DNA from: Franconibacter helveticus LMG 23732
Lineage (GTDB): Bacteria > Pseudomonadota > Gammaproteobacteria > Enterobacterales > Enterobacteriaceae
Assembly (NCBI RefSeq): GCF_000463115.2
Contig: NZ_AWFX01000011.1
Coordinates: 124,001-188,000, forward strand
Length of the DNA: 64,000 bases
Direction: 5' to 3'
The notes beneath the pieces were generated by a model that worked only from the letters and a program-made list of their open reading frames with translations, made no database searches and was not told the DNA's origin. The position numbers were made by a program, and so were the translations under genes. Positions 1 to 10,642 of the stretch are shown in pieces; the first letter of the stretch is position 1; each line of letters begins with the position of its first letter.

Positions 1-2
1 GC

Positions 3-1328
3 GCTTTTACGCTTTCGGCGCTGAAAGTGGTGGCGGCGCTGGCCGCTGTGGTGCTGATAGGGCGTTACGTTGCGCGTCCGGCGCTGCGCTTCGTGGCGCG
101 CTCTGGCCTGCGGGAAGTCTTCAGCGCCGTCGCATTATTTCTGGTATTTGGCTTTGGCCTGCTGCTGGAAGAGGCCGGGCTGTCCATGGCGATGGGGGCG
201 TTTCTGGCAGGCGTTCTGCTGGCGAGTTCCGAGTACCGGCATGCGCTGGAAAGCGATATCGAGCCGTTTAAGGGGTTGCTGCTCGGCCTCTTTTTTATCG
301 GCGTCGGCATGTCTGTCGACTTCGGTACGCTGGTGGCGAACCCGCTACGGGTAATTATCCTGCTGGTAGGCTTCCTGGCGATTAAAACGGCAACGCTGTG
401 GGTAGTGGCGAAACCGCTAAAAGTGCCGGGCAAGCAGCGCCGCTGGTTTGCCGTGCTGTTAGGGCAGGGGAGCGAATTCGCCTTTGTAATTTTCGGCGCG
501 GCGCAAACGGCGCAGGTGCTTGATCCGGAGTGGGCTAAATCGCTGACGCTTGCGGTCGCGCTTTCTATGGCTGCGACGCCGGTATTGCTGGTGCTACTGA
601 CACGGCTTGAGAAAGCTGCCCCTGCGCAGTCGCGCGAAGCGGATGAAATTGACGAGGAACAGCCGCGGGTGATTATCGCAGGCTTCGGGCGTTTCGGGCA
701 GATTGCCGGACGTTTGCTGCTTTCAAGCGGCGTAAAAATGGTGGTGCTCGACCACGATCCCGATCACATCGAAACCCTGCGTAAGTTCGGCATGAAGGTC
801 TTCTATGGCGACGCCACGCGGGTGGATCTGCTGGAGTCGGCAGGCGTGGCGAAAGCCGAGGTGTTAATCAACGCCATTGACGACCCGCAAACTAACCTGC
901 AACTTACGGAACTCGTGCAGGCGCATTTTCCCCATGTGCGTATTATCGCTCGCGCCCGCGATGTCGATCATTACATCCGGCTGCGCCAGGCGGGCGTTGA
1001 ACAGCCGGAACGTGAAACTTTCGAAGGCGCGCTGAAAGTGGGCCGCCTGGCGCTGGAAGGGTTAGGCATCGGCGCGTATGAAGCGCGCGAGAGAGCCGAT
1101 GTCTTTCGCCATTATAATAAGCAAATGGTGGAAGAGATGGCGGATGGCGATAACGACACCGCCGCTCGCGCCGCGACGTTCCGGCGCACCAGCGCGATGC
1201 TGACCGAGATAATCAGCGAAGACCGGGCGCATCAGTCGATAGTTCAGCGCCACGGCTGGCAGGGAACGCAGGAAGGAAAACATACCGGTAACGAGGCGGA
1301 TGAACCTGAAGTGAAGCCGCAGGTCTGA
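3..1328 (+). CDS. kefC: KefC, glutathione-gated K+/H+ antiporter (3' part)
   Basis: The gene enters from the left edge; the frame is already open at base 3, so the true start lies outside. The 441 visible residues match the C-terminal two thirds of the roughly 620-residue family. First come membrane segments of the CPA2 exchanger fold (for example the run around [11 protein letters not shown] and [16 protein letters not shown]). A cytoplasmic RCK/TrkA-N domain follows, with the nucleotide-binding loop GFGRFGQ about residue 225 of the fragment. In the family KefC is kept closed by glutathione and opened by glutathione adducts, acidifying the cytoplasm during electrophile stress; its ancillary protein KefF is usually encoded just upstream. 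It ends in a hairpin terminator shared with the convergent exporter gene. Identity is very secure; only the N-terminus is missing. Confidence 0.97.
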   Translation, partial: AFTLSALKVVAALAAVVLIGRYVARPALRFVARSGLREVFSAVALFLVFGFGLLLEEAGLSMAMGAFLAGVLLASSEYRHALESDIEPFKGLLLGLFFIGVGMSVDFGTLVANPLRVIILLVGFLAIKTATLWVVAKPLKVPGKQRRWFAVLLGQGSEFAFVIFGAAQTAQVLDPEWAKSLTLAVALSMAATPVLLVLLTRLEKAAPAQSREADEIDEEQPRVIIAGFGRFGQIAGRLLLSSGVKMVVLDHDPDHIETLRKFGMKVFYGDATRVDLLESAGVAKAEVLINAIDDPQTNLQLTELVQAHFPHVRIIARARDVDHYIRLRQAGVEQPERETFEGALKVGRLALEGLGIGAYEARERADVFRHYNKQMVEEMADGDNDTAARAATFRRTSAMLTEIISEDRAHQSIVQRHGWQGTQEGKHTGNEADEPEVKPQV

Positions 1329-1335
1329 TAAAAAG

Positions 1336-1356
1336 CGCCCCGTAAGGGGCGTTTTT
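1336..1356. terminator. Bidirectional terminator between kefC and the LysE-type gene
   Basis: The stem CGCCCC / GGGGCG (1336-1341 with 1346-1351) encloses the tetraloop GTAA. It has an A run on the left and a T run on the right, so it can end transcripts from both convergent genes. It starts within 10 bases of the kefC stop. Confidence 0.9.
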
Positions 1357-1357
1357 A

Positions 1358-1972
1358 TTAGCTCAGGGCAACTTTAATCCCAAGCGCCAGCAGCATGCCG
1401 CCGAGCAGCTTATCAATAATTTTCTGCGCTCTGGTTAATGCGCGACGCACCGGATCGCTCTGGATCAGCACCACCAGCAGCGGCCACCAGACCACCGTCA
1501 GGCCAACAATAATGCCCGCGTACCAGAGCTTTTCGCCTAAACCGGAGTTCACGTTCAGGACCTGGGTGAACATCGCCAGGAAAAAGAGGGTCGCTTTGGG
1601 GTTAAGTAGGTTGCACAGATAACCCTGTAAAAATGCTTTTTTCAGCGAAACCTGTTCACGCGCGACGTCGCTGACAGAAATTTTACTGCCGCCGCGGGAA
1701 AGCAGCGCCTGTACGCCAAGCCAGATAAGATAAGCGGCGCCCGCATATTTCAACAGACCAAACAGCCAGGGCGTTGTGGTGATAACCACGGCGATGCCGG
1801 CCACACAGTAGGTCATATGGGTCACCACGCCGCAAATTACGCCCGCCGCGGTAGTGAGCGCGGCAGTGCGGTGATAGCGTGCGGCGTTTTTAATCACCAG
1901 AAAAAAATCGGGGCCGGGGGAGAGCATCCCCAGCGCGGCAATCGTCGCGACAAATAAGGTGGTTTCAAGCAT
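1358..1972 (-). CDS. LysE/RhtB-family amino-acid exporter
   Basis: A 204-residue integral membrane protein with about six hydrophobic segments. The family signature MLSPGPDFFLV lies near residues 16-26 and a second conserved stretch, LLNPKATLFF, near residue 120. Such proteins export amino acids or derivatives (lysine, threonine, homoserine) across the inner membrane; the substrate cannot be read from the sequence. It resembles RhtC more than ArgO by its GPDFF motif. In K-12 kefC and folA are neighbours, so this gene is an insertion relative to that order. It is convergent with kefC and divergent from folA. Base composition does not look foreign by eye. Start chosen at the ATG beginning MLETTLF; family call sure, substrate unknown. 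Confidence 0.88.
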   Translation of the reverse strand: MLETTLFVATIAALGMLSPGPDFFLVIKNAARYHRTAALTTAAGVICGVVTHMTYCVAGIAVVITTTPWLFGLLKYAGAAYLIWLGVQALLSRGGSKISVSDVAREQVSLKKAFLQGYLCNLLNPKATLFFLAMFTQVLNVNSGLGEKLWYAGIIVGLTVVWWPLLVVLIQSDPVRRALTRAQKIIDKLLGGMLLALGIKVALS

Positions 1973-2191
1973 ACCGGTATCTCACTCTAAAACGTGGGCA
2001 GAACTATAGCGTAAAAAGTTGTCAAAAAGATCGCGCAAGCAGCCCGTAAATTTCGCCTTCTGCGATTATGTTGTTAACCGTGGCGTAAGTGGATAGTCCT
2101 CCGTCCAGCCAGGGTTGTGGAAGATCCGGCAGAACGGAAAATTTTACCGATCGCTTACGTTGCGTTAGTCGACTAAGGAATGCGCTTTACG

Positions 2192-2197
2192 TATAGT
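2192..2197 (+). promoter_or_regulatory. Likely folA -10 element with an upstream palindrome
   Basis: TATAGT lies 35 bases before the folA start and fits a sigma-70 -10 box. The region where a -35 box should be (2165-2176) is instead the perfect 12-base palindrome TTAGTCGACTAA. The -35 match is therefore poor and the palindrome could be an operator. Confidence 0.5.
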
Positions 2198-2231
2198 GGC
2201 GGCAATTTTTTTACCATCCAGGAATTAACCA

Positions 2232-2711
2232 ATGATCAATCTGATTGCAGCGTTAGCTGTGGATCGCGTTATTGGCATGGAAAACGCCATGCCGTGGAAT
2301 TTGCCAGCCGATCTCGCCTGGTTTAAGCGTACAACGCTGAACAAACCGGTCATTATGGGCCGCCTGACCTGGGAGTCTATCGGTCGCCCTTTGCCCGGTC
2401 GTAAAAATATCGTTCTCAGCAGCAAAGCCGGTGATGACGATCGCGTCGTCTGGGTCAGTTCAGTGGAAGAGGCGCTGAAAGCCTGTGAAGATGCGCAGGA
2501 GATCATGGTGATCGGCGGCGGGCGCGTTTATGAGCAGTTCCTGCCGAAAGCGCAGCGTCTTTATCTCACTCACATTGATGCGGAAGTGGAAGGCGATACT
2601 CATTTCCCGGATTATGAGCCCGATGAATGGCAGTCTGTGTTCAGCGAATTTCATGACGCAGACGAACAGAATTCGCACAGCTACTGCTTTGAAATTCTGG
2701 AGCGCCGATAA
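2232..2711 (+). CDS. folA: Dihydrofolate reductase
   Basis: NADPH-dependent reduction of dihydrofolate to tetrahydrofolate in the cytoplasm; the trimethoprim target. The 159 residues are collinear with E. coli FolA. Visible are the Met20 loop ([14 protein letters not shown]), the catalytic Asp27, and the NADPH-binding [11 protein letters not shown]. Residues at familiar trimethoprim positions (Pro21, Ala26, Leu28, Trp30) are wild type. Position 45 is Leu (MGRLTWES), where E. coli has His near the cofactor phosphate. It starts at ATG 2232 behind AGGA and is convergent with apaH. Identity is certain. Confidence 0.98.
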   Translation: MINLIAALAVDRVIGMENAMPWNLPADLAWFKRTTLNKPVIMGRLTWESIGRPLPGRKNIVLSSKAGDDDRVVWVSSVEEALKACEDAQEIMVIGGGRVYEQFLPKAQRLYLTHIDAEVEGDTHFPDYEPDEWQSVFSEFHDADEQNSHSYCFEILERR

Positions 2712-2734
2712 GCGGCGCACCTGAGCCTCGCATT

Positions 2735-2759
2735 CGGCGGCCCTCGCCTGAGGGCGCCG
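2735..2759. terminator. Hairpin between convergent folA and apaH
   Basis: GCCCTC / GAGGGC (2740-2745 with 2750-2755) around a GCCT loop, extended by CGGC / GCCG with one bulged base. Neither side has a good T run, so termination is plausible by position but not shown. Confidence 0.45.
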
Positions 2760-2766
2760 ACGCGCA

Positions 2767-3618
2767 TTACGACGCGACTGCCGTTTCGCCTTCGTCCAGA
2801 TCAAGCTGGCGATTCGAAGGCTGGGTAAAGTAAGTTTTATCTTCCCAGCGCAGGCAGGTCAGCGTTCCTCCCCAGCAACAGCCCGTGTCCAGCCCGTAGA
2901 TATGCTCCGGCGTGCCTTTGCCTTCAAGTGATGCCCAGTGCCCAAAAACAATGGCGTAGTTTTGCGATACCGGCCCCGGGATCGCAAACCAGGGTTTTAG
3001 CGGCGCAGGCGCGTTTTCCGGCGTGTCTTTGCAAAACATATCAAGCTGGCCGTTCGGGAAGCAGTAGCGCATCCGCGTCAATGCATTGGTAATGAAACGC
3101 AGGCGCGCCAGGCCGGTGAGATCCGTTGACCAGTTGTTTGGCATATCGCCATACATGGCGTCGAGAAAGAGCGGATAGCTGTCGCTTGAAAGCACCGCTT
3201 CCACATCGCGGGCGCACTCTATAGCGGTTTGCAGGTCCCACTGGGGCGTAATGCCAGCATGCGCCATCACCAGCTTTTTCTCTTCATCCACCTGTAATAG
3301 CGGCTGGCGACGCAGCCAGTTAATGAGCTCGTCAGCGTCTGGCGCTTCCAGCAGGGGGGTAATACGGTCTTTCGGTTTATTACGGCTGATGCCGGCGTAG
3401 ACCGCCAGCAGATGCAAATCGTGATTGCCCAGCACCACGCGCACCGCATCGCCAAGCGAGCGGACATAGCGCAGCACCTCCAGCGAACCGGGGCCGCGCG
3501 CCACCAGATCGCCTGTCAGCCACAGCGTATCTTTGCCGGGAGTAAATTCGACATGCTTTAGCAGGGCGACCAGTTCATCGTAGCAACCGTGAACGTCGCC
3601 TATCAGGTATGTTGACAT
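2767..3618 (-). CDS. apaH: Bis(5'-nucleosyl)-tetraphosphatase, symmetrical
   Basis: Hydrolyses Ap4A to two ADP and also acts on other dinucleoside polyphosphates and Np4 RNA caps in E. coli. The 283-residue protein carries the metallophosphoesterase motifs GDVHG (7-11), GDLVARG (36-42) and GNHD (64-67), followed later by a conserved [10 protein letters not shown]. It is the last gene of the lptD-surA-pdxA-rsmA-apaG-apaH operon, four bases after apaG. Length and motifs are normal for the family. Confidence 0.97.
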   Translation of the reverse strand: MSTYLIGDVHGCYDELVALLKHVEFTPGKDTLWLTGDLVARGPGSLEVLRYVRSLGDAVRVVLGNHDLHLLAVYAGISRNKPKDRITPLLEAPDADELINWLRRQPLLQVDEEKKLVMAHAGITPQWDLQTAIECARDVEAVLSSDSYPLFLDAMYGDMPNNWSTDLTGLARLRFITNALTRMRYCFPNGQLDMFCKDTPENAPAPLKPWFAIPGPVSQNYAIVFGHWASLEGKGTPEHIYGLDTGCCWGGTLTCLRWEDKTYFTQPSNRQLDLDEGETAVAS

Positions 3619-3622
3619 CGTA

Positions 3623-4000
3623 TCAGTGAATTAATGTAGGTAGGGCCAGCCGGAAAACCGGGATGGCGATGCGAAAGCGGGCGCCCTGTTCATCGACCAT
3701 TTCATAATGGCCTTCCATAGTGCCGAACGGCGTTTCTATCACCGCGCCGCTGGTGTACTGGTATTCGCCGCCAGGCGCGATATGGGGTTGTTCGCCAACG
3801 ACCCCTTCACCCTGAACTTCTGTCTCGCGTCCATTACCGTTAGTGATAAGCCAGTAACGGCTCAGCAACTGCACGGGAGTTCGCCCCAGGTTGCGGATAG
3901 TGACGGTATAGGCAAAGACGAAACGCTCTTCGTCCGGCGAGGACTGGGATTCGATATAAACGCTTTGCACCTGAACACAAACACGGGGCGAATCTAACAT
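3623..4000 (-). CDS. apaG: ApaG, Co2+/Mg2+ efflux-associated protein
   Basis: A 125-residue single-domain protein with the fibronectin-III-like beta-sandwich sequence pattern of ApaG, including the conserved [22 protein letters not shown] stretch in the middle (quoted in two parts: GEGVVGEQP and IAPGGEYQY). Mutants in Salmonella are altered in cobalt resistance and magnesium efflux; the biochemical role is not known. It sits three bases after rsmA and four before apaH, so it is translated as part of the operon. The start at ATG 4000 matches the family N-terminus SPRVCVQVQ. Confidence 0.95.
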   Translation of the reverse strand: MLDSPRVCVQVQSVYIESQSSPDEERFVFAYTVTIRNLGRTPVQLLSRYWLITNGNGRETEVQGEGVVGEQPHIAPGGEYQYTSGAVIETPFGTMEGHYEMVDEQGARFRIAIPVFRLALPTLIH

Positions 4001-4003
4001 GGC

Positions 4004-4825
4004 TTAGCTCTCCTTCGAGGGCAGATTGTCGGCTAAATAGTTAGCCATTTGACAATATTGCGCCACAGAAATGTTTTCTGCACGCAGGGCAGGATCTACC
4101 CCAAGCGATGTCAGCACTTCCGGGCTAAAGAGGTTGCCGAGGCTGTTGCGAATGGTTTTACGGCGCTGGTTAAACGCCTCTGTCGTCAGACGGCTCAGCA
4201 AACGCAAATCTTTCACCGGGTGCGGCAACTGCGCATGCGGCACAAGACGCACCACGGCGGAATCAACTTTCGGCGGCGGCGCAAACGCCGTCGGCGGCAC
4301 TTCCAGCACCGGGATTATCTGGCAGTAATATTGCGCCATCACGCTTAAGCGACCATACGCTTTACTGTTCGGCCCTGCAACCAGTCGGTTTACCACCTCT
4401 TTTTGCAGCATAAAATGCATATCGGCAATCGAATCAGTATAGCTAAACAGGTGAAACATCAGCGGAGTGGAGATGTTATACGGCAGGTTGCCGAACACGC
4501 GCAGCGGCTGGCCGAGCGTTGCGGAAAGTTCGCTGAAGTTCATGGTCATTGCGTCCTGCTGATAAATCGTCAGCTTAGGCGCAAGGAAAGGGTGCGTTTG
4601 CAGACGGGCGGCAAGGTCGCGGTCCAGCTCGATTACCGTGAGCTTGTCCAGCCGCTCGCCGACAGGTTCAGTCAGCGCGCCGAGACCGGGGCCGATTTCC
4701 ACCATCGCCTGGCCTTTTTGCGGATTGATGGCGGAGACGATGCTGTCGATAACGAACTGGTCGTTAAGAAAGTTTTGCCCGAAGCGTTTGCGGGCTAAAT
4801 GGCCCTGGTGGACTCGATTATTCAT
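4004..4825 (-). CDS. rsmA: 16S rRNA (adenine1518-N6/adenine1519-N6)-dimethyltransferase
   Basis: Dimethylates the two adjacent adenines in the 3' terminal loop of 16S rRNA during late 30S assembly; loss gives kasugamycin resistance. The 273 residues show the SAM-binding EIGPGLG (43-49), the acidic ELDRD after the second strand (66-70) and the catalytic NLPY (113-116). The start ATG overlaps the pdxA stop by four bases (ATGA type), indicating translational coupling. Also called ksgA. Confidence 0.98.
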   Translation of the reverse strand: MNNRVHQGHLARKRFGQNFLNDQFVIDSIVSAINPQKGQAMVEIGPGLGALTEPVGERLDKLTVIELDRDLAARLQTHPFLAPKLTIYQQDAMTMNFSELSATLGQPLRVFGNLPYNISTPLMFHLFSYTDSIADMHFMLQKEVVNRLVAGPNSKAYGRLSVMAQYYCQIIPVLEVPPTAFAPPPKVDSAVVRLVPHAQLPHPVKDLRLLSRLTTEAFNQRRKTIRNSLGNLFSPEVLTSLGVDPALRAENISVAQYCQMANYLADNLPSKES

Positions 4826-5817
4826 TGATTCTTACTGTTTAAAATCATCTGGATGGCGAGATTAATCGCCGTAATAAAACTGCCGACACTGGCGGTGCCC
4901 TGGCCCGCGAGTTCAAGCGCGGTGCCGTGGTCGACCGACGTGCGAATAAAGGGCAGGCCAAGCGTGATATTCACCGCGCGGCCAAAGCCCTGGTATTTTA
5001 GCACGGGCAGGCCCTGATCGTGGTACATCGCCAGCACGGCGTCAGCATGCTCAAGATATTTCGGCTGGAACAGCGTATCGGCAGGCAGCGGACCGGTAAG
5101 GTTCATGCCGCGCGTACGCATCTCTTCAAGCACCGGAATTATCGTATCAATTTCCTCAGTGCCCATATGACCGCCTTCGCCCGCATGGGGGTTCAGGCCG
5201 CAAACCAGCACATGCGGTTGCGCGATGCCGAATTTGCTTTGCAGATCCTTATACAGAGTGGCGATGATATGCCGCAGCAGATCCGCAGTAATAGCCTGCG
5301 GAATGGCTTTTAGCGGCAGATGCGTGGTGGCAAGCGCTACGCGTAGCGATTCAGTCGCCAGCATCATCACCACTTTTTCGCTGTGCGAACGCTCTTCAAA
5401 AAACTCTGTGTGACCAATAAAAGGTATGCCTGCATCGTTGATGATGCCCTTATGCACGGGACCCGTTATCAGCGCGCCGAATTCGCCGCTCAGACAGCCG
5501 TCGCAGGCGCGCGCCAGCGTCTCTACCACATAGTCAGCATTACGCACATCGAGTACGCCCGGGGTTACCGGCGCACGCAGCTCAACGGGCAGTATAGTGA
5601 GCGTGCCTGCCCGTTGGGCGATGGCTGGCGAACCGGGCTTAAAAGGCAGAAGCGTCAGCGGCAGGCCCAGCAGGGCGGCGCGTTCGGTTAACAGTTCAGG
5701 GGAGGCGCAGACGACCAGTTCTGCGGGCCAGTCACGGCTTGCCAGCGCGATGACCAGGTCGGGCCCAATCCCGGCGGGTTCGCCGGGAGTGAGGATAACA
5801 CGGGGAGTGTTTGCCAT
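4822..5817 (-). CDS. pdxA: 4-hydroxythreonine-4-phosphate dehydrogenase
   Basis: NAD-dependent oxidation and decarboxylation of 4-phosphohydroxy-L-threonine in pyridoxal-5'-phosphate synthesis. The three metal-binding histidines fall exactly at the E. coli positions: His166 (TTHLPL), His211 (NPHAGEGG) and His266 (YHDQG). Length 331, two more than E. coli. Its start shares one base with the surA stop (TAATG) and its stop overlaps rsmA, so it is tightly coupled on both sides. Confidence 0.98.
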   Translation of the reverse strand: MANTPRVILTPGEPAGIGPDLVIALASRDWPAELVVCASPELLTERAALLGLPLTLLPFKPGSPAIAQRAGTLTILPVELRAPVTPGVLDVRNADYVVETLARACDGCLSGEFGALITGPVHKGIINDAGIPFIGHTEFFEERSHSEKVVMMLATESLRVALATTHLPLKAIPQAITADLLRHIIATLYKDLQSKFGIAQPHVLVCGLNPHAGEGGHMGTEEIDTIIPVLEEMRTRGMNLTGPLPADTLFQPKYLEHADAVLAMYHDQGLPVLKYQGFGRAVNITLGLPFIRTSVDHGTALELAGQGTASVGSFITAINLAIQMILNSKNQ

Positions 5818-7103
5818 TAGTTGCTCAGAATTTTGACATAGGCGCTGGCGCGCTGTTCCTGCATCCAGGTTGCCGCTTCTTCAGAGAATTTACGGTTAAA
5901 CAACATGCGATAGGCGCGCTCTTTCTGCGCGGCGTCGGTCTTGTCGACGTTGCGCGTATCCATCAGCTCAATCAAGTGCCAGCCGAAAGAAGAGTGCACC
6001 GGGGCGCTTAACTGGCCGCGTTGTAAACGCGTTAGCGCATCACGGAATGCCGGATCGTAAGCTTCGGGAGAGGCCCAACCCAGATCGCCGCCCTGGTTTG
6101 CTGAACCCGGATCCTGAGAAAAGGCTTTCGCCGCGTCGGCAAAGGAGGTTTTACCGCTCCTGATATCCGCCGCGATCTCTTCAAGCTTCAGGCGCGCCTG
6201 CTGATCGGTCATGATCGGCGAAGGCTTAAGCAGGATGTGGCGGGCGTGCACTTCAGTCACAGAAATGCTCTGAGACTGACCGCGCAGATCGTTCACTTTC
6301 AGGATATGGAAGCCAACGCCGGAACGGACAGGCCCAACGATATCGCCTTTCTTCGCCGTGCTTAACGCCTGAGCGAAAATAGACGGCAGTTCCTGAATGC
6401 GTCCCCAGCCCATCTGGCCGCCTTTAAGCGCTTGCTGATCGGCGGAATAGGTAATGGCGAGCTTGCCGAAATCACCGCCGTTGCGGGCTTCATCAACAAT
6501 GGATCGCGCCTGCGCTTCCGCTTCGTTCACCTGGTCGGAAGTGGGGTTTTCCGGCAGCGGAATTAAAATGTGGCTCAGGTTTAATTCCGTGCTGGCGTCA
6601 TTCTGGCTGCCCACTTGCTTCGCCAGCGTATCCACTTCCTGCGGCAGGATCGTGACGCGACGGCGTACTTCATTATTACGCACTTCAGAGATGATCATCT
6701 CTTTGCGGATCTGGTTACGATACGTGCTGTAGTTGATGCCGTCATAAGCCAGACGGCTGCGCATCTGATCCAGCGTCATGTTGTTTTGTTTGGCGATGTT
6801 GGCAATAGCCTGATCAAGCTGCTGATCGGTGATATTGACTCCCATCTTTTGCCCCATTTGCAGGATTATCTGATCTGTGATCAGACGCTCCAGAATCTGA
6901 TGGCGCAACGTGCTGTTATCAGGAAGTTGCTGCCCCGCCTGATTTGCATTGAGCTTTACTGATTGCATCAGACCATCGACATCGCTTTCCAGTACCACGC
7001 CGTTATTCACGACGGCTGCAACTTTATCGACAACCTGCGGCGCAGCGAAGCTGGTATTCACGACTAAAGTGATACCAAGAAGCAGCGTTTTCCAGTTCTT
7101 CAT
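5817..7103 (-). CDS. surA: SurA periplasmic chaperone/peptidyl-prolyl isomerase
   Basis: Escorts unfolded outer-membrane proteins to the BAM complex. Residues 1-20 are a Sec signal peptide ending SFA before APQVVDK. Then come the N-terminal chaperone region, two parvulin domains (roughly 170-275 and 280-385; [10 protein letters not shown] marks the second) and a C-terminal helix that completes the chaperone module. It follows lptD by 51 bases; LptD is itself a SurA client, so the pairing is functional. 428 residues, as in E. coli. Confidence 0.98.
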   Translation of the reverse strand: MKNWKTLLLGITLVVNTSFAAPQVVDKVAAVVNNGVVLESDVDGLMQSVKLNANQAGQQLPDNSTLRHQILERLITDQIILQMGQKMGVNITDQQLDQAIANIAKQNNMTLDQMRSRLAYDGINYSTYRNQIRKEMIISEVRNNEVRRRVTILPQEVDTLAKQVGSQNDASTELNLSHILIPLPENPTSDQVNEAEAQARSIVDEARNGGDFGKLAITYSADQQALKGGQMGWGRIQELPSIFAQALSTAKKGDIVGPVRSGVGFHILKVNDLRGQSQSISVTEVHARHILLKPSPIMTDQQARLKLEEIAADIRSGKTSFADAAKAFSQDPGSANQGGDLGWASPEAYDPAFRDALTRLQRGQLSAPVHSSFGWHLIELMDTRNVDKTDAAQKERAYRMLFNRKFSEEAATWMQEQRASAYVKILSN

Positions 7104-7154
7104 ACCTTTTCCATTTCGATTAACCGCAAAGCGGATTACGTTTAATTCAGTGCA

Positions 7155-9521
7155 TTACAGCGAGCTTTGGTACGGCAGAATGTTGGAGCGCAACATCTGC
7201 TGTGTGCCGAGGCCGTAGTTAGAACTCAGGCCGCGCAGTTCGATGTTAAAGCCGAACACTTCGTCATACTTGCTCTGATCTTTTTCCCAACCGTTAATTT
7301 TCCGCTCGTAACCGACGCGGATGGCATAGCAGCAGGAGTTATATTGCACGCCCAGCATCTGGTCGGCGGCTTTGTTGGCATTGGTGTCGTAGTAATACGC
7401 GCCCACGACCGACCAGCGATCCACCACAGGCCAGCTTGCCGTCACGCCGACCTGGTTAATGCCGTCTTTAAACTGCTCGGTGGTTGAGTAGTAAGAAGGC
7501 AGCGTCGCCTGGATATACTGCGGACTGGCGTAGCGGTAATTCAGTTGCAGCATCCGGTCTTGATCGCGGCGGTATTCAATCGCCCCGTTGCCGGTCGCGA
7601 CGTTATTCAGGCGCGCGTCATACTGCACGCCGCCGCGCAGGCCCCACCTGTCGCTGATGCGCCAGTAGGTATCTCCCGCCCATACCATGGAGCCGGTGTC
7701 TTTGTCTTTCTCCCAGTTGATGTTGTCATCACCGGTACGGGACTCGGTGAAATAGTAGATTTGACCTACAGAAATGTTAAAACGTTCAACGGCCTTATCA
7801 TCATAAACGCGGGATGTGACGCCGGTCGTCATCTGGTTGGCCGAGGCAATACGGTCCAGGCCGCCGTAAGTACGGTCACGGAACAGGCCGGAATAGTCAG
7901 ACTGCAACAGCGAGGAGTCGTAGTTATTGATGGTGCTCTGGTCGCGATAGGGCACATAAAGATATTGCGCGCGCGGCTCCAGCGTTTGCGTATAGCCTTC
8001 AGCCAGCGCGCTGAAATCACGCTCAAAGACCATCTTGCCGTCGATTTTAAACTGCGGCAGTACGCGGTTAACGGAGTCTTCAAGGTTATTCGCCGCGGCA
8101 TTATTACCACCAAGATAATTGCGATAACGCTCCAGATTATCCTGCTGATAGTGGGTCGCCATCAGCTTGGCTTCCGTGTTGATGCTGCCCCAGTTGTTTG
8201 ACAACGGCAGGTTAATCGTGGGTTCCAGATGCAGGCGCGTCGCTTCCGGATAGTTGTCGTTCACGTTAGTGAACTTGACCGCCTGCGCGTAAAGACGCGT
8301 ATCAAACGGCCCTACGTCATTCTGGTAGAAGTTAACGTCCAGCTGTGGCAACGAACGGTAGGTATTACCAAAATCATTAAATACCTGGAAGTCTCGCGCG
8401 GAAACTGTCGCGTCAAAGTTTTCTATCGCGTAGCCGAGACTGAAAAATTGCGTCGCGTAGCCATCGGTACTGGAGCCATATTTAGAGCTGAAGTCATTGA
8501 AGTAACGATCGTCACTGACTTTGGTGTAGTCCACATTAAAGCGCCACACCTGATCCAGCACCCCGTTATGCTGCCAGTAGAACAGCCAGCGGTGTTCGTT
8601 ATCGTCTGTGCGGGCGGTGTCGTCGCGGTAGACATCATCCGAAGGCAGGTAGTCGAACTCCATTAAACCCATGCCCGCCTGCGTCAGATAGCGGAATTCG
8701 TTCTGCCACTGCACGTTGCCGCGTTTTTCAATGTAGTGCGGTGTAATGGTGGCGTCGAAGTTAGGCGCGATGTTCCAGTAGTAGGGCAGGGTAAACTCAA
8801 ACCCGTTATTGGTGCCGTACTTCGCATTCGGAATAAGGAAGCCGGAACGGCGCTTATCGCCGATCGGCAATTGCAGGTATGGGCTATAAAACACTGGCAC
8901 CGGGCCGAGCTTAAAGCGGGCGTTCCAGATCTCCGCAACCTGTTCTTCCCGGTCGTGGATAACTTCGCTGCCCACCACGCTCCAGGTATTGGTGCCCGGC
9001 AGACAAGAGGTAAAGGTGCCGTTTTCCAGAATGGTATAGCGGTTTTCGCCGCGCTGCTTCATGAGATCGGCGGTGCCGCGGCCCTGCCGGCCTACCATCT
9101 GGTAGTCGCCTTTCCAGACGTTGGTGTCTTTGGTGTTTAAATTCGACCAGGCTTTCGGACCTTTCAGGATGACCTGGTTGTCGTCGTAGTGCACATTACC
9201 CAGTGCGTCGACCGTACGCACCGGATCCGCCTGGCCTTCTACCTGTTTTTGATGCAGCTGGACTTCGTCAGCCTGAAGGCGACCATTCCCCTGCGCAATA
9301 TCGACATTGCCGCTGAAAACCGCGTCGTCAGGATAGTTTCCTTTAGCGCTGTCAGCATTAATTGTCACAGGCAATTGATTGGTGTCGCCTTGAACAAGAG
9401 GGCGGTTATAGCTGGGCACGCCGAGCATACACTGCGAAGCGAGATCGGCAGCCATCCCTTGTTGGCTATAGAGGGCTGTGCCAATCATCGTGGCCAGCAA
9501 GGTGGGAATACGTTTTTTCAT
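7155..9521 (-). CDS. lptD: LptD, LPS-assembly outer-membrane protein
   Basis: With LptE it forms the plug-and-barrel translocon that inserts LPS into the outer leaflet. I choose the ATG at 9521 (MKKRIPTLL), giving a 24-residue signal peptide ending GMA; an upstream ATG at 9548 would add nine unlikely residues before the signal. The four disulphide cysteines are present: Cys31 after the signal, one in SCLPG, and the adjacent pair in [11 protein letters not shown]. An OstA/LptA-like periplasmic domain leads into a C-terminal beta-barrel. About 788 residues against 784 in E. coli. It is first in the operon that continues with surA. Confidence 0.97.
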   Translation of the reverse strand: MKKRIPTLLATMIGTALYSQQGMAADLASQCMLGVPSYNRPLVQGDTNQLPVTINADSAKGNYPDDAVFSGNVDIAQGNGRLQADEVQLHQKQVEGQADPVRTVDALGNVHYDDNQVILKGPKAWSNLNTKDTNVWKGDYQMVGRQGRGTADLMKQRGENRYTILENGTFTSCLPGTNTWSVVGSEVIHDREEQVAEIWNARFKLGPVPVFYSPYLQLPIGDKRRSGFLIPNAKYGTNNGFEFTLPYYWNIAPNFDATITPHYIEKRGNVQWQNEFRYLTQAGMGLMEFDYLPSDDVYRDDTARTDDNEHRWLFYWQHNGVLDQVWRFNVDYTKVSDDRYFNDFSSKYGSSTDGYATQFFSLGYAIENFDATVSARDFQVFNDFGNTYRSLPQLDVNFYQNDVGPFDTRLYAQAVKFTNVNDNYPEATRLHLEPTINLPLSNNWGSINTEAKLMATHYQQDNLERYRNYLGGNNAAANNLEDSVNRVLPQFKIDGKMVFERDFSALAEGYTQTLEPRAQYLYVPYRDQSTINNYDSSLLQSDYSGLFRDRTYGGLDRIASANQMTTGVTSRVYDDKAVERFNISVGQIYYFTESRTGDDNINWEKDKDTGSMVWAGDTYWRISDRWGLRGGVQYDARLNNVATGNGAIEYRRDQDRMLQLNYRYASPQYIQATLPSYYSTTEQFKDGINQVGVTASWPVVDRWSVVGAYYYDTNANKAADQMLGVQYNSCCYAIRVGYERKINGWEKDQSKYDEVFGFNIELRGLSSNYGLGTQQMLRSNILPYQSSL

Positions 9522-9658
9522 ACGTGTTATTCGTTGTTCCGTCATCATTGGCTTGGCGCCGGCAAACGGTCAGAGACTAACTTACTCATCACCACAGCGC
9601 TAGTGTTAATCCTGCCCGCTTTCGAGCCTCTCTGTTAGGCACGGCTTAGAATGACGGG

Positions 9659-9664
9659 TATGAT
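9659..9664 (+). promoter_or_regulatory. Candidate djlA -10 element
   Basis: TATGAT lies 41 bases before djlA, with TTAGGC (9635-9640) at 18-base spacing as a weak -35. I could not place the divergent lptD promoter or its expected sigma-E site in the same 184-base spacer with any confidence. Confidence 0.4.
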
Positions 9665-9705
9665 AAAGCAAATTCTAGCCGACGGCATGACGATTTGGGG
9701 AGTAT

Positions 9706-10524
9706 ATGCAGTATTGGGGAAAAGTGGTTGGCGTGGCAGTGGCGCTGCTAATGAATGGCGGGATATGGGGCGTCATTCTTGGCCTTATCGTAGGCCATCT
9801 TTTTGATAAAGCGCGTAGTCGTCGTAACGTCTGGTTTGCCAGCCAGCGGGATCGTCAGTCGCTCTTTTTCAGCACGACCTTTGAGGTGATGGGGCATTTG
9901 ACCAAATCCAAGGGCCGCGTGACCGAGGCGGACATTCAGATCGCAACGATATTAATGGACCGGATGAACCTGCATGGCGAATCACGCCGGGCGGCGCAAA
10001 ACGCCTTTCGCATCGGTAAAGAGAATGGCTATCCGCTGCGCGATAAAATGCGTCAGCTCAGAAGCGTCTGTTTTGGCCGTTTCGACCTGATTCAGATGTT
10101 TCTGGAAATCCAGATCCAGGCGGCTTTTGCTGACGGCACGCTGCACCCGAACGAGCGCGAAGTGCTTTATGTCATTGCAGAAGAGCTTGGCATTTCGCGA
10201 ATGCAGTTCGATCAGTTCATGCGCATGATGCAGGGAGGCGCGCAGTTTAACGGCGGCTACCAGCAACAGTCGCAGCAAAACGGCGGCTGGCAGCAGGCGC
10301 AGCGCGGGCCTACGCTGGAGGATGCCTGTAATGTGCTGGGCGTGAAACCGACCGACGATATCACCACGATTAAGCGCGCCTATCGCAAGCTGATGAGCGA
10401 GCATCACCCGGATAAGCTCGTGGCGAAAGGGCTGCCGCCTGAAATGATGCAAATGGCTAAGCAAAAGGCGCAGGAAATCCAGAAAGCGTACGATCTGATT
10501 AAAACTGCGAAGGGCGTTAAGTAA
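9706..10524 (+). CDS. djlA: DjlA, membrane-anchored DnaJ-like co-chaperone
   Basis: Stimulates DnaK ATPase at the inner membrane; overproduction activates the Rcs capsule pathway in E. coli. Residues 6-31 form a single membrane anchor rich in glycine (a dimerisation segment in the family). A TerB-like acidic region follows. After a Gln/Gly-rich linker around residues 180-198, the J domain occupies 203-272 with the HPD motif at 234-236. The start ATG has a strong GGGGAG in front. It is transcribed away from lptD. Confidence 0.97.
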   Translation: MQYWGKVVGVAVALLMNGGIWGVILGLIVGHLFDKARSRRNVWFASQRDRQSLFFSTTFEVMGHLTKSKGRVTEADIQIATILMDRMNLHGESRRAAQNAFRIGKENGYPLRDKMRQLRSVCFGRFDLIQMFLEIQIQAAFADGTLHPNEREVLYVIAEELGISRMQFDQFMRMMQGGAQFNGGYQQQSQQNGGWQQAQRGPTLEDACNVLGVKPTDDITTIKRAYRKLMSEHHPDKLVAKGLPPEMMQMAKQKAQEIQKAYDLIKTAKGVK

Positions 10525-10599
10525 CGGTTCCAGGACGCGCTTTAGCGTTAAATCGGTGGGATGACGGCTTGTTTATTTTTCAGGAATTAACGCTGTCAG

Positions 10600-10630
10600 A
10601 AGGTGGGTAAGCAAAGCGTTACCCACCTTT
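10600..10630 (+). terminator. Terminator after djlA
   Basis: An 11-base-pair stem (AAGGTGGGTAA with TTACCCACCTT) with an 8-base loop and a short T run on the djlA side. It lies between convergent djlA and rluA. Confidence 0.75.
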
Positions 10631-10642
10631 TACAACACGGCG

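Noticed and set aside
9522-9548. Upstream ATG that would extend LptD by nine residues
   Set aside because: Puts charged residues before a normal signal peptide and disagrees with the family start at 9521.
9549-9658. Sigma-E promoter for lptD
   Set aside because: TCTGA occurs on the minus strand (9570-9574) but no GGAACTT-like -35 lies at the right distance.
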